From the NCBI RefSeq assembly GCF_000006565.2, contig NC_031474.1, positions 2,825,662 through 2,889,661 of the forward strand: DNA of 64,000 nt. Reading direction: 5' to 3'. The notes under the pieces were generated by a model. The model saw only the letters and a list, made by a program, of their open reading frames with translations. It had not been told where the DNA came from and did not search any database. Both the position numbers and the translations under genes were made by a program. Numbering within the stretch: the first letter of the stretch is position 1; every line of letters starts with the position of its first letter. The DNA comes from Toxoplasma gondii ME49 (lineage: Eukaryota; Apicomplexa; Conoidasida; Eucoccidiorida; Sarcocystidae). Shown here piece after piece: positions 55,201 to 64,000 of the stretch.

Positions 55201-56043
55201 CGAAAAACGATGCGCTTCGCTGCTGATGGAAACGGTGACGAATATGAAGAGAGTCGCCGGAAGGCAGCAAGTTGGGCGGCAACCCCGCGTGATTCCTTTG
55301 GCGGCAAGCGATCGGTCCAGGAAAATCTTTTTACTGACAGCGACCAAGAGGAGGAGTGTGATGGAGAAGAAGGGAACCAGACTTCGGATAATGCAGATGA
55401 TTTCGCAGGGGGGGAGATTGCAAGTACCTATGACGCATCCGACAGCATACAAGCAGCACAAGAAGATGAAAACGGAACAATTCTTGTTCCGCTGAGAAGA
55501 AGTACTCGGCGACAAACGAACTCGTCAACCCCTCGCCGCATGTCAACGAGAGTTCGGGAAAGCGAGTCAAACCCTTCAACGAGGAAAAACTCTTCAGGCT
55601 GTTGTTGTGGCTTCATGTGTTGTTGCGGGCCTGAAGTGCTTGCTGACACACCAGGAGATTCACCAGACATGTCTCTAGCTACGCCACCTCAACCGAAAGA
55701 CGCGAGAGAGAAACAGCCAAAGGACCCTCTTCGAATTTCGATAACGCAAAAACGCTGTGGTCAAAATGATGTTACAGGGGAAGCATCACACAACCTAGTA
55801 ACCTCTACAAGGAGGGCCACCCTTCAGTTGCCTTTCGTCACGGCGCCCCGGAACGTCTGTAAGGCGACTGAAATGACACTGGACACCCGTAGTCTACAAC
55901 CTCCTCTCTTCAACTACTCCTTGTACTTCTTTCCCACACAAAACACGTGTTCGTCGTTAAGGACACGAAAATGTTTCTCCCAGAGTGACTACCTCCGGCA
56001 CAGCATCTCTCGCGTTTCAAGACAACAGCTTAGGGCGCACTGA
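52261..56043 (+). CDS. Protein with five acidic/VPVRRS repeats and Cys-rich segments
   Basis: A 1260-residue open frame starting at an ATG. I recognise no known family. Five copies of a short unit recur, each an acidic stretch, a hydrophobic strand, then P-[VFL]-R-R-[ST]. They are at about 66-84 (DDDVVVQYIPFRRT), 199-217 (NENDQIMYVPVRRSTARQ), 421-437 (degenerate, IPFVYMPVSDS), 604-622 (EDGIVLVPVRRSVAR) and 1068-1086 (ENGTILVPLRRSTRRQ). Isolated RRSTR motifs occur elsewhere. A hydrophobic/Cys segment follows the first copy (GFFCFFSSDEIARDT, 88-102) and a similar one follows the last (GCCCGFMCCCGPEVLADT, 1113-1130). The Cys run would suit palmitoylation, so membrane or pellicle attachment is a guess. 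The rest is Ser/Arg/Glu-rich and disordered. A good donor at 55859 (GTAAGG) in phase 1 suggests the last 61 codons are intronic and that the gene runs on into the next exons. Confidence 0.8.
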   Translation: MRRSRASAWARDPDSVYAKGIYPRGTFYTGSTKRSSTGASTRIANSDYSLILDEDGAAELLGATADADDDVVVQYIPFRRTRSTGNRGFFCFFSSDEIARDTFPLSERNVASADRKRSTSSMRIPVDRIPQPASNQSLLSGRRTNTRNQSISVTVRPEWDEDKTVAYVESENTARCHPRRTVAQQVSIPLTQDGFTDTDNENDQIMYVPVRRSTARQLRFCSVPVAPPSRRSAMERRSVRPYASEMTSAVRCPTPSRRNYGGSEASLGEDSPVLIHAALRGTTDGYMDEEDCSFDHQRMRQRAAGKRFGYNPDSLPSCRLSAVAPGGSKPVGVVRIPPGATQRTGFARRSTRIAATKGRPSTNLVVLERRPRPVSRDEVGDSEKYEPVDVSMSSTASSTELYEAGREPSYSSSRRFVGELDYDEMPIPFVYMPVSDSSLCDTNTAGRTSLRPPPGTGGATGGKYASARAVAGQRRSDTRVRGAFFSARGPSASTPDDTDIESGNEEPVDYSPGVNTSGGSFGVSLQKRPSNSTLTGVAALSMADIPLVAAEGSNMMGRRVHPNRVASTLTAQLDPLMLTGRSEDLDERPASQAPRRSVHTQVSDEHEDGIVLVPVRRSVARGEGKEQTKFQAVSRIQDKDEDSWEHENKKASTVQQGFAPVPPQCISSAPAETSVASRKPSGSANTRRKSSVPAVVNDASIIIGSGSVLRQGCYEPDQEWQDTGVVANTSQLKGDAETATVRPRGAFRKSSCERARSVVPLASQAKKKVELFDDAKHLTSDVRSLSKGALGRTLQASKRPELPRQNASSRYSNRQSSLPVAAGQNDGVQHRSSERDVREGRGVPLSAAPVGEPPRSHRRQLQRGDELSDDNAHFDHGESSVEKRRCQTGLGGRRSTRLQGSAAAVRAATGRRIAAVEDTKESEAPDVETGVERGEYPEEVSALASCRSVRHSNKGRGRVTMGVSPATDQYLLRSSQVYGCRKTMRFAADGNGDEYEESRRKAASWAATPRDSFGGKRSVQENLFTDSDQEEECDGEEGNQTSDNADDFAGGEIASTYDASDSIQAAQEDENGTILVPLRRSTRRQTNSSTPRRMSTRVRESESNPSTRKNSSGCCCGFMCCCGPEVLADTPGDSPDMSLATPPQPKDAREKQPKDPLRISITQKRCGQNDVTGEASHNLVTSTRRATLQLPFVTAPRNVCKATEMTLDTRSLQPPLFNYSLYFFPTQNTCSSLRTRKCFSQSDYLRHSISRVSRQQLRAH
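52456..55518 (+). repeat. Five dispersed protein-level VPVRRS repeats
   Basis: Coding repeats at about 52456-52512, 52855-52911, 53521-53571, 54070-54126 and 55462-55518. The consensus is acidic residues, then [IV]-x-[YLV]-[VIM]-P-[VFL]-R-R-[ST]. The third copy keeps the strand and VYMPV but loses the RR pair. Spacing is irregular (about 130-460 residues), so this is a dispersed motif, not a tandem array. DNA identity between copies is low, which points to selection on the protein sequence. Confidence 0.7.
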
Positions 56044-56544
56044 AGCTCACGCGAAGTTTGCGTTTGGCAACAGGCGGAATTTAAATCATACGATGGAGGA
56101 TAGCACAGAATACTTGGTCCACCGTCAGGGAAACACGTCGAGGGTTTCATCTCTATATCTTGTATCCAACGTTGTTTCCTGCGCCTGTTTTGCGCATTGC
56201 AGTGATCACACCAATCATTGGCACAGCTGACAGCAACATAGAGTGGAGCATGTGTCTCTACCACGTAAACGCAGAATGTTCCACCTGATGTTCTGGAGGG
56301 CCAGCTGGACCCTTGGTACTCCCACGGTTTGTTTTAGGAACTCGCCAAGGAACGAGTCCACCCTTTTTCCGCACTTGATGCTGCCCCACGTAGCTGCCAA
56401 AAGGATGGGTCAAACTCAATTCCAGTGCCCATCCTATCGATCACGCACTCATTCTTAGCATTCCAGCTGATGCCAATCTTACCGCTGCATAGTACATGTT
56501 CGAACTACGCTGCCACATACGCCACTCTTCTTCTGTATACAGGC

Positions 56545-59500
56545 ATGAATACGACATCGGCGATGCAGCGGCCACGGCGCACTGTTGAGCGTGGTAGCCT
56601 GCAACCTACTAACGCGGTAAATCTTCGAACATCCGTCACGGACAGATCGTCCTCTTCGACTGAGGAGCGAGATGCATACGAAGACGACGATGCAATAGAA
56701 GGGAATGGCAGTATCGTTGACGAAGCAGAAGAGTAAGCGTCACAATGAGCCTGTTGTTCAGCCGTTCAAGCATGGTCAGTGTTTTGCTTTTCGGGCGTGC
56801 ACGAGTGCACGCAGGCATGCCTTCGTCTTTGCATTGCGTTGAGTTGATGAAAGGAACATTAGTTTTGATGTCATTCATTAGGGATAGCCATCAGTGTGTT
56901 TTCCGCCAACAACGCGGGTCCACGTGAGTAGCGCTGCGCAGATGATCACCTTGAATTCCCTGTCCGCTCCCTGAAACATCCAGAAGCTCATCCCGGGTGC
57001 ATCCAAGGAACGGCATCTCAATTGCTGAGGGCAGCTGCTTTTTCTTGAGCAGGACTATAAACTGAAAACTTCTTGAAGGACACGTTTGACATTCACGCAC
57101 CTATTTGCTGGAAAGCATGGACGTAGTGAACTGACACCAGGGCCTTCTGAAAACCCATATCAGCACTGGCTCTGCCACGACAGTGCGGCCGCCGGATGCT
57201 TCACTGTGGAATATGTTTTCAGAACTTCTGTGGATGCCTGCGCCATGCAGCCGCTGACGACCCCGCCAGCCGCAGAATCACCGCTGCCTGTGCCGCACAC
57301 CCGGTAGGTCTGAAAGGTGCATAATCGTCCGACACAGTGAACTGTGTAATGGCCGAAGTGAGTGTCAGAAAAGAAGTGACTCCAATCATTTTCATTACGA
57401 GATCTTACTGACGACGGAGAGGCATTCCGTTATGTGCATCCACCGAAGAAAGTCTGCTTCGCCTCAAGGTGCTACTCACCCGCTCAGAGATTCACGTAGC
57501 ACAGCACCGCCCCTACTAGGAGAACCTACATGCTGCAGCACGATCCTGATTTCTTGAAGACACACTTCAGCAAAAGACCTGCCTGTACACTCTGACGAGC
57601 ATTGGAGCCGCTTGAGTACAACTGTAGAATGCAGCGTGTACAAAGACGGTATGTATCCGCACGTTCGTTCGCTCGCCTTACGTATCACACAGACACATAC
57701 CAGGAGATCATTGATCTTTGTTTGGGTTCTTATTGAATTACGTATGTACTCGGCATGTTGGTTTACTTGGTGCGAACCCCGTCTGATTCTTCAGATCTGC
57801 TGCAACTTCGCCAATTCCTCCAACAGAGGAATTGACTTCACGAATGTTATCGTCGACACCTACGGCGGACCAACAGTCCAGTTGCAGCAGTCTCACCAGA
57901 TCAAGCCAGCTGAGCAGAAGTGCACCCCAGGTCACCGTACAGGTTCGTGGCACTGTGCCTCCAACACCACCCCGATCACCCTATCCAGTGGTCACCCAAG
58001 GATGTTCCTCGGCTTTACCGCAAGCTTCGTCATCCTGTCCTCCTGTCGGCTTGCTCAACATTTCTGAACACATCGTAGCCCATTCTTCAGCCGCAAAATC
58101 TCTAAACACAGGTCGAGACATGGACGGCACTCCAGAAAGGAACCAGCAAACAAGGTCTATTCCTGGAAATTGCCATTTTGGTGGAGAAGGAACTCACCGA
58201 CCTTCCCAATATCGCTCCTCGCCACCACCGAGCGCCATGACAGCGCAATGGAAAACAGCCAGCGTTTCGGAAGCACCATTTTCTGTCACTGAAGCACTCG
58301 ATTCACGAGTCACTTGCGATGCTGCAGGCAAGCATCACCATACACATATTGAAAAAGAGTTAGAGATACAGGAAGAAGGATGCTGCGTCCGAATAGGGGC
58401 CCCCTTACCGCTGTCAGCGGAGGCTGTCCGGAACAAAGCGAGAGACGCCACCGATTTTTTCGGAACGCCGTCACTGAGAGCATCTGTTTGTCCTTCTCTG
58501 GTGGAACGTGAACTTCGGAAGGGACACACGAGCAGCTCTCTACTCTCTAGAGAGGTAGAAGGGTTCAATCAGGTCTCACTTGCAATTCCCGCTAATCCTT
58601 TTCCGACAACCCAGAAAGCAGAGACGGAAGAGATGAGATCGTGGTTTTGTTCAGCCACGATAGGACGCGCCGCCTTTTCCTACGCTCCCAAGTCACATCA
58701 CTCTTCTCTATACTCTCGGCTCCCTCGAAAGTTCCCTGTTTTCCGGAGTTCTGGTGGTCTCTCTCATCGTAGTACTGCGTTAAGTGGAGCAGGAACAGCC
58801 ACTGAGCCGTCCACTAGCTGTGGAATTGAATCCAGGTTCCACCTCTCACGCGGCCAAGGCGACCGACTCAGCTCGTGTCATCAAGGTGTAAATGTATTTC
58901 CGCATGCGCGTACCTCAAGAACATTGGTCAGCAGAGATACTTGGGACAGTGTCGGCTTATGTCAGAGGGAGGAAGACTCTAGAAGAAACAGTGGAAGTGA
59001 ATGTGACGCCCCAAACGGCAACGCAACAACCGATGGTGGCTCAACCACACACGCAGATGGACGCGTCCAGCATGCTAGGCTGCAATCAGCTCAGAAATGG
59101 GAGTCCTGTAACTCTGGGCACACAAGTGCTGAAGCAGTGGCTACTCAAGCAGCGGCTGCTTCTTTCTATGCATCTTCCTTGGCGAAGGGCGGATTTAGTG
59201 GAGAAGCATGTTTTTTTCCTTGCTCACCATCTCCGCCATCGAGTGACGGGAGGTCGGGTACAGCCACATTGGTCGATGCCTGGTCTCGGGAAGGGCACAC
59301 TGAAAATTGCCCTTACTGCAGACCACCATGCGGGAGAGAGTCGGTAGAACGGAACCGCAGGAAGCCAGTATCTGGATGTGATGAGGGCAGAACAGATTCA
59401 AGCGCAGCAGCGACAAGCAACCGTCGCGTGATCGGCGTAAGCGGAGCAGCAACACAGACAAAAGAATCAACAGGGAGTGTTGATGAATGGGGGAAGACAG

Positions 59501-59940
59501 AATGCCAATGGGGAGCCTGGTGGAACCCTCGTAAAAGTTGCGGCACTGCAAGAATTCTAGCCAGGTGCACACGTTCCGTGTCTCCTCCAACACGTTGTCT
59601 GGGAGAGACATGCTCGCATGTCCAGAGGCCTGACAGCCCGGTTTCCCGAACCGCGTCGATGGCTTTCTCGCTTGGGCGGAAGTCGGACACGTCATTGACA
59701 CAGGAGACCCGTTTTCTCCTTGATGCTCCGAAATGTGTCTCCAAGTATGGTGAAAGATTTTCGACGAGTTCGGGGCAATCTGGGACCAGCAGTGCCCTGG
59801 CTTCGCACTGGTCATTAGATACAAGGGAGTCTCTTTGTACTTCATTGTCTGTTCTGTCAATCCCATCTCTTCCGAACTCTTTCTGTGTATCCGATGAAGG
59901 GAACCGAGATAAAAGGCAAAACGTGAAATGGTGGCCCTAA
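56545..59940 (+). CDS. Disordered protein, three-exon model; possible 3' half of the repeat gene
   Basis: Modelled exons are 56543-56732 (first ATG at 56545, MNTTSAMQRPRR), 57223-57303 and 57795-59940. Acceptors are pyrimidine-rich (tgtatacag, tgttttcag, gattcttcag), donors are GTAAGC and GTAGGT, and all phases agree. Read alone this is 804 residues. Exon 1 ends in an acidic stretch (YEDDDAIEGNGSIVDEAEE). The long last exon is Ser/Thr/Pro/Gly-rich with scattered Cys/His and no domain I recognise. The first acceptor takes phase 1, exactly what the donor at 55859 in the preceding gene supplies, so both may be one gene of about 2004 residues. Without splicing, the large exon alone has an ATG at 57844. 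Function unknown. Confidence 0.55.
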
Positions 59941-60651
59941 GCCGCAGTGAATGATATCCGTGGTTCGCAAAAAGCATAACAGCACGCGGGGCATGGACGA
60001 ATAGGGAATCACATACTTTGTTGCGGAGGGTGAGATATATTGTCGTGCGTTCTGTAGCCTGGATAGTGGAGCTGCATCGTTCCGGCAGGGGTTTGCCCAT
60101 GATCACTTGCTTCGAGGAGTCCCGAATGACGCACAGAGCCAGGATGGCATCCGCTGTCACCAACGCGTCCCTTGAACATCTGCCCCGGCGAGAACGATGA
60201 ACACAGAAATCGATTAGGAGAGTCTACGGGAGTAGCAGAGGCTGCGAGAGCATCAGCGGCGACAGCGTTGCGTCGCCGAGCCCATTCGCGTGACCGCTGT
60301 TGGTGTGTGCGCTTCTGTTGCGTGTATGTACACTCGACGATCCATTTCTCTTCCCCCGATGGTACAAAGAATGGGGAGGTGGTCTGCTCGCCCTCGTCTC
60401 GCTCACGCATCGGCAGCACACTTTTTCTGGACCACACGAAAACAAGAAAAGAAACCCCACGGCACCGACACCGCCAGCCGGTCTTTTACAACTCGTCACT
60501 TCGTCTAACAGTCAAGCGAGCCCTCGATAATTTGAGGAAGCGGCGTGCCACGAATAATTCCGCTCGCCTATGTTTTTGCAACGCAGCAGCGAGCACGGTT
60601 TGTCGCGGTCATCAGGATTATTCAGGGTGGGAAGGGTTAGATGAATGCAAA
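59941..60651. other. Region between the disordered gene and the small hypothetical gene
   Basis: The frame of the next gene is open from about 60130 but has no ATG until 60652. This could be 5' leader or an upstream exon. Its reading there (KRALDNLRKRRATNN and similar) is basic and not recognised. Frames on the minus strand here overlap the preceding gene and look like shadows. Confidence 0.4.
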
Positions 60652-61455
60652 ATGGTTGAGAGTAATGTAGGAGCCAGAAAATGGAACAAAGGATCGGAGA
60701 AAAACGGAAGTGACAGAACCGCCTATGCGCCTCCATCACGCGCAACCAGATATGCCCCTTCTGCCAGTCCACTTTCCTCTGTGCTTCATTTTCCTTCCTC
60801 GATATCTTCTCCTTCCTCTCGTGTCTCTTGCTCAAGCCGACCTTCGGCCTCTTCCTCTCCTAATGGTATCAAAAAGAAGGTAGACGCAGCTTCCTGCAGC
60901 AGTGTCGCCCATAATAGCGGTTCATGTATACGTACGGAAGACCGAAGGCAAGGAGAGGAAAAATCTACCACGACAGCTAATCTACACATGGTGGACGAAA
61001 GAACTATTATGCGTGAAGAGCACTCGCCAATATGTATCACAAACGATGACAGTCAATTCAGCCGAGATGAGACAGAGCGCACGCAGCCCGGTTGCAGTGA
61101 ACTGTTGCACACTACAGAAAAGTCTCATGGTGAAGCGCCGTTGAGGAAGCGCTCGGCGTCCCAAGAAAACATTACCACTAATGGAGGAGAAAGTTCAAAC
61201 GACGACAAAGGTTCGGAGAAAGACACGGTATCAAGGCAGCAGGAGCGCAAATCCCCTTTGCAAGACGGTAGAACTGGAGACGCGTTTGTTTGTGTACAAC
61301 TGGAAGGGTCATCCAGGCAACGGGACCTGCAGGGCATTACGGGGAATGACGCGTTTCGGCGCTGTCCTTCCCGGGCCACTCCAGCGTCCCAACCAACGAA
61401 ACACCAGATTCTTCTCCGGCTAGTATTTGAAGATTTCCGTGGTCCTGTAGCGTAG
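60652..61455 (+). CDS. Hypothetical Ser-rich protein
   Basis: A 267-residue frame whose first ATG (60652) lies in favourable context (gcaaaATGG). The N-terminal half is rich in Ser, Pro and Arg (SSISSPSSRVSCSSRPSASSS) and the middle is polar with Glu, Asn and Lys. The C-terminus ends in a short ordered-looking stretch (HQILLRLVFEDFRGPVA). No domain, signal peptide or membrane segment is visible. The frame stays open about 520 bases upstream without ATG, so a 5' exon spliced onto it is possible, including one from the preceding gene. It converges with the RRP12-like gene. I cannot assign a function, and coding status itself is only moderately supported. Confidence 0.4.
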   Translation: MVESNVGARKWNKGSEKNGSDRTAYAPPSRATRYAPSASPLSSVLHFPSSISSPSSRVSCSSRPSASSSPNGIKKKVDAASCSSVAHNSGSCIRTEDRRQGEEKSTTTANLHMVDERTIMREEHSPICITNDDSQFSRDETERTQPGCSELLHTTEKSHGEAPLRKRSASQENITTNGGESSNDDKGSEKDTVSRQQERKSPLQDGRTGDAFVCVQLEGSSRQRDLQGITGNDAFRRCPSRATPASQPTKHQILLRLVFEDFRGPVA

Positions 61456-62495
61456 AGCCTGTTGTACCGGCTGTAGATTAGCTGTATTAGTAGATGTTTT
61501 CTCTCTTTGTCTTGGAAGTTACTTTTGCCTTTTTCAGCGGACACGCATGAGAACCGTAGAAGTGGACGCTCGCAAATGATCTGTCTGACGTGAAATTCGT
61601 GTACTCCTGTTCGGTAAAGGCGAACATGGATCCTTTGAACACTGTGAGTCCGTCGTCCGTGTATGTTTTTTCACACCGTCGTGTGACGTGCTCGGAGACA
61701 ACAAGGAGGACTGACACAGTTAATATCCTAGGGTTCCTATCTATACGCCGAAATGAATGTGTAAGGCAAAAATCAGATCTGCTCTAACATCCTCAGAGTG
61801 GTTCTCGCTCAATACACGTGTTTTGTGGCGAGAGGAGACGACTCGGAATACGAAGGCATATGAACAGTCTTCCGTCTTAGCTTTTTGTTACTGGTTGTGG
61901 TGCCAACTACAATACTTCCTTTCTAGTTAATCTTCGATCATGTGAAATCCAACAAACGGGCCGTCCACTTAACCGCGCGACCCTGGCAGATTTCCTCATC
62001 AACAATCCGTTTGTGGTTCACATTCCACTTTTCCTCTCATGAATCAATCAAGCGGGAGCGCAAAATACGGATATACAACGAATAGTTTGAATTAGAGGTT
62101 TCGAGATACTGGTACCCCACAGTCAGAGCCCCTGTGTCCTGTAAAGGGGCACGGATATGCTACCCGTCCCTGGGCATCAAAAGAATCGTTTCCTGACATC
62201 AACAGAAACTGTAAGCTCCGCTTTCCATCCCTCAGTATCCTCTGTCACTCAGCAGGCCCACCTCACCCGAAAAGACTGAACTGGAGACAACTGGCAACGA
62301 TGCAGCCGAGAAGGGAGGAATGATCACGAAAGTGAAAAGGAACGAAGCCTACTGCCCTCTATGGAGAGTCGGATGAAACAACGCATACGAGGTGTACATC
62401 ACAACACACACGAGGCACCGAGGGACGATAATCACAGAGATACTTGTGAGAGAAAACCATCCCCCAAACACGATATCCCAGTAGATCTCCACCGT
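61456..62495. other. Convergent intergenic region, two 3' UTRs
   Basis: This lies between the small hypothetical gene (+) and the RRP12-like gene (-). Base composition is less GC-rich than the flanking exons. No gene, repeat or RNA was recognised. It should hold the 3' UTRs of both genes. Confidence 0.5.
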
Positions 62496-64000
62496 TTATC
62501 GTCGGCCTTTGCGTGCCTTGTTCATGGGTTTTCGTACGCCGGTTTTCGATTTGCCCTTGTCATCGCCACCGCGCCTCTTCTTCACCAGTGTCGCCAGAGA
62601 CTGCAAGCGCCGGAAATACCGTCATGGAAGAGATTCAGATGCATGAAGCAACTAGGAAACGACTTCAAAACAAGCTTTGCACATGATCATGGAAAGCCGC
62701 CTACGCATCAGTGGCACCAGGTGACGCGTCAGAACATTGGACTGCATTCTGTTCTTGAATGGGACTAAGTTTAACACTTGCACTTCGCGTTTCGTGTGTG
62801 CCGTTTGCTCATGATATAGGCAGGTCCCATAATCACGAGGAGCATATGATTTCTCACGAAGACACACATCGTACGTTTCCTAGGCCTGCTACTAAATTTG
62901 CCGACTGAGACATCAACTGGTATTATTGAGGACTAAACCTGCCAGTGACCGAAAGCCTACTTCTTTTGAGTCCTCAATGCCTATTACGTCCGTTGAAGCA
63001 GACACTTGCCTATAGAGCGACACCGTCTCCCTAGCACTCGCTCCAGATGGTGCGTAAAACTGTGCTAGCATCATCTGCTTTGGGTAGATATCTGTAGAGA
63101 GTAAGCTAGTTTCACTTGCAAGCACCCCTTTGTTTCTTTCTCGGGAAAATCACAGCAGTCAGTATCCGTCCCTTGTCAACTCAGGTGATGTTATGGTTAC
63201 AACGACAGGTGACGACTCACGTCACACATCTTACAAGTTTCCTCCTCTTTTCTGGAATCTCACCTGTAGAGCTTGTGGCCTGTGCTTCTCCCTGAGCATC
63301 ACCCGGTTCAGGCGGATGTACGCGAAAGGTTCAACTTTGTTATTCTGTTTGACATCTCCACGAGCCTTCTTAGCCTTAAATTCGTCGCCGCTTTTCTGCA
63401 CGAAATGCCCTCTTCGTCGTTCCTTCTTCGCGGTCTTCATCGCTGCTCGCCGAGCCGCCAGACAGCTGAGATTTTTTCTCTGTCCGCCTGTCTCTGGTGC
63501 CTTCCGGTTCTTCGCCAGCAAGGAGGTAGACTGAAGGAAGGAAACAATGAAAACCGAGAATACGTATGGAGTGAGGGAAGAAATACCGTGAGAAAGGTAA
63601 CATAAAAAACCGCAAATGGCATTGGAAGAGAACGACCTCCGAAAGAATCTAGGCCATTATTCCAATACATAAAGCGAACCTCGGTTGATGCACGTCTTCT
63701 GCCCATTTGCGCAACGTTGTGGATACGATCTGTAGCTGTTTGATGCACTCGGAAAAGGCTATGGATGCACGGAGAAAGACATGACGCCGACGGGGGACGA
63801 CGAACAAACTGGACAGGTGCTCTCCGCTCGAGTCAGTGTTGTCTCCTTGCGGCAGGCATCTTTCACTCAGTAGAAAAGCAACTGCAAAACTTACGCTGGA
63901 TTTGCTCCCTCCCTCAACTCGACGAGCGGCGGATCTCTTCGACACAGACGACGCCTTGCCTATTGTGAAGCCAGGATCTGGAAATAGGCACAGTTGCAAC
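62496..64000 (-). CDS. RRP12-like ribosomal RNA processing protein, C-terminal exons (partial)
   Basis: Three exons on the minus strand are 63977-63895, 63530-63264 and 62600-62496, with GT/AG ends and matching phases. The rest of the gene lies beyond the window. The middle exon carries SGDEFKAKKARGDVKQ followed by VEPFAYIRLNRVMLREKHRP. That is the conserved C-terminal signature of RRP12 (KKAKGDVK, then P-[YF]-AYI-LNR). The last exon adds SLATLVKKRRGGDDKGKSK and a very basic end (MNKARKGRR), again as in RRP12. In yeast and human this HEAT-repeat protein works in maturation of both ribosomal subunits and their nuclear export, acting in nucleolus and nucleus. The exon at 63977 begins inside a codon, so an upstream exon ending in phase 1 is expected. 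A plus-strand frame at 62361-62768 overlaps the last exon and is a shadow. Confidence 0.85.

Noticed and set aside
57612..58067. 151-codon plus-strand frame overlapping the start of the large disordered exon
   Set aside because: It overlaps in another frame, starts at TTG and has no domain; the frame joined by phase-matched splicing was preferred.
59195..60163. 322-codon minus-strand frame
   Set aside because: It overlaps the long plus-strand exon over most of its length and shows no domain or splice context; it looks like an antisense shadow.

Overview
The window reads as nuclear DNA of a coccidian apicomplexan, most likely Toxoplasma gondii or a close relative (Hammondia, Neospora). The grounds are apicomplexan AP2 domains with a C-terminal ACDC-type domain, very long low-complexity Ser/Ala/Gly/Thr-rich proteins on single multi-kilobase exons, GT-AG introns of a few hundred bases, intergenic spans of 1-4 kb, and no operons, Shine-Dalgarno sites, CRISPR arrays or insertion sequences. 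I recall TgArk3 and an AP2 gene lying near each other on chromosome VIIa, which fits, but this is memory and was not checked.

Layout from left to right. 1345-8661 (+) is a 2438-residue AP2 factor with two AP2 domains, a cysteine cluster and a C-terminal ACDC domain. 11327-16801 (+) is an F-box/leucine-rich protein. 17800-21553 (-) is a six-exon Lifeguard/Bax-inhibitor-1 family protein. 24008-28602 (-) is an unrecognised multi-pass membrane protein with small 3' exons. 31807-37354 (+) is a six-exon Der/EngA-type double GTPase with a long basic leader. 39845-48283 (-) is a giant Aurora-type kinase, probably Ark3. 50806-51005 (-) may be the last exon of a small membrane protein. 52261-56043 (+) is a protein with five copies of an acidic/VPVRRS repeat. 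56545-59940 (+) is a three-exon disordered protein that may be the 3' half of the repeat-protein gene. 60652-61455 (+) is a small hypothetical gene. 62496 to the window end (-) is the C-terminus of an RRP12-like ribosome-biogenesis factor.

The genes form no cluster of common function. They cover transcription control (AP2), possible ubiquitin targeting (F-box), membrane calcium or cell-death control (Lifeguard), organelle ribosome assembly (Der), mitosis or budding (Aurora), nuclear ribosome assembly (RRP12) and several lineage-specific proteins.

The spliced models were built by hand from GT/AG sites, reading phase and family similarity, so exon ends are predictions. The most interesting items are the VPVRRS repeat protein and its possible fusion with the downstream gene, the Aurora kinase with DLG in place of DFG and Asn at the usual T-loop Thr, and the cysteine cluster between the AP2 domains.
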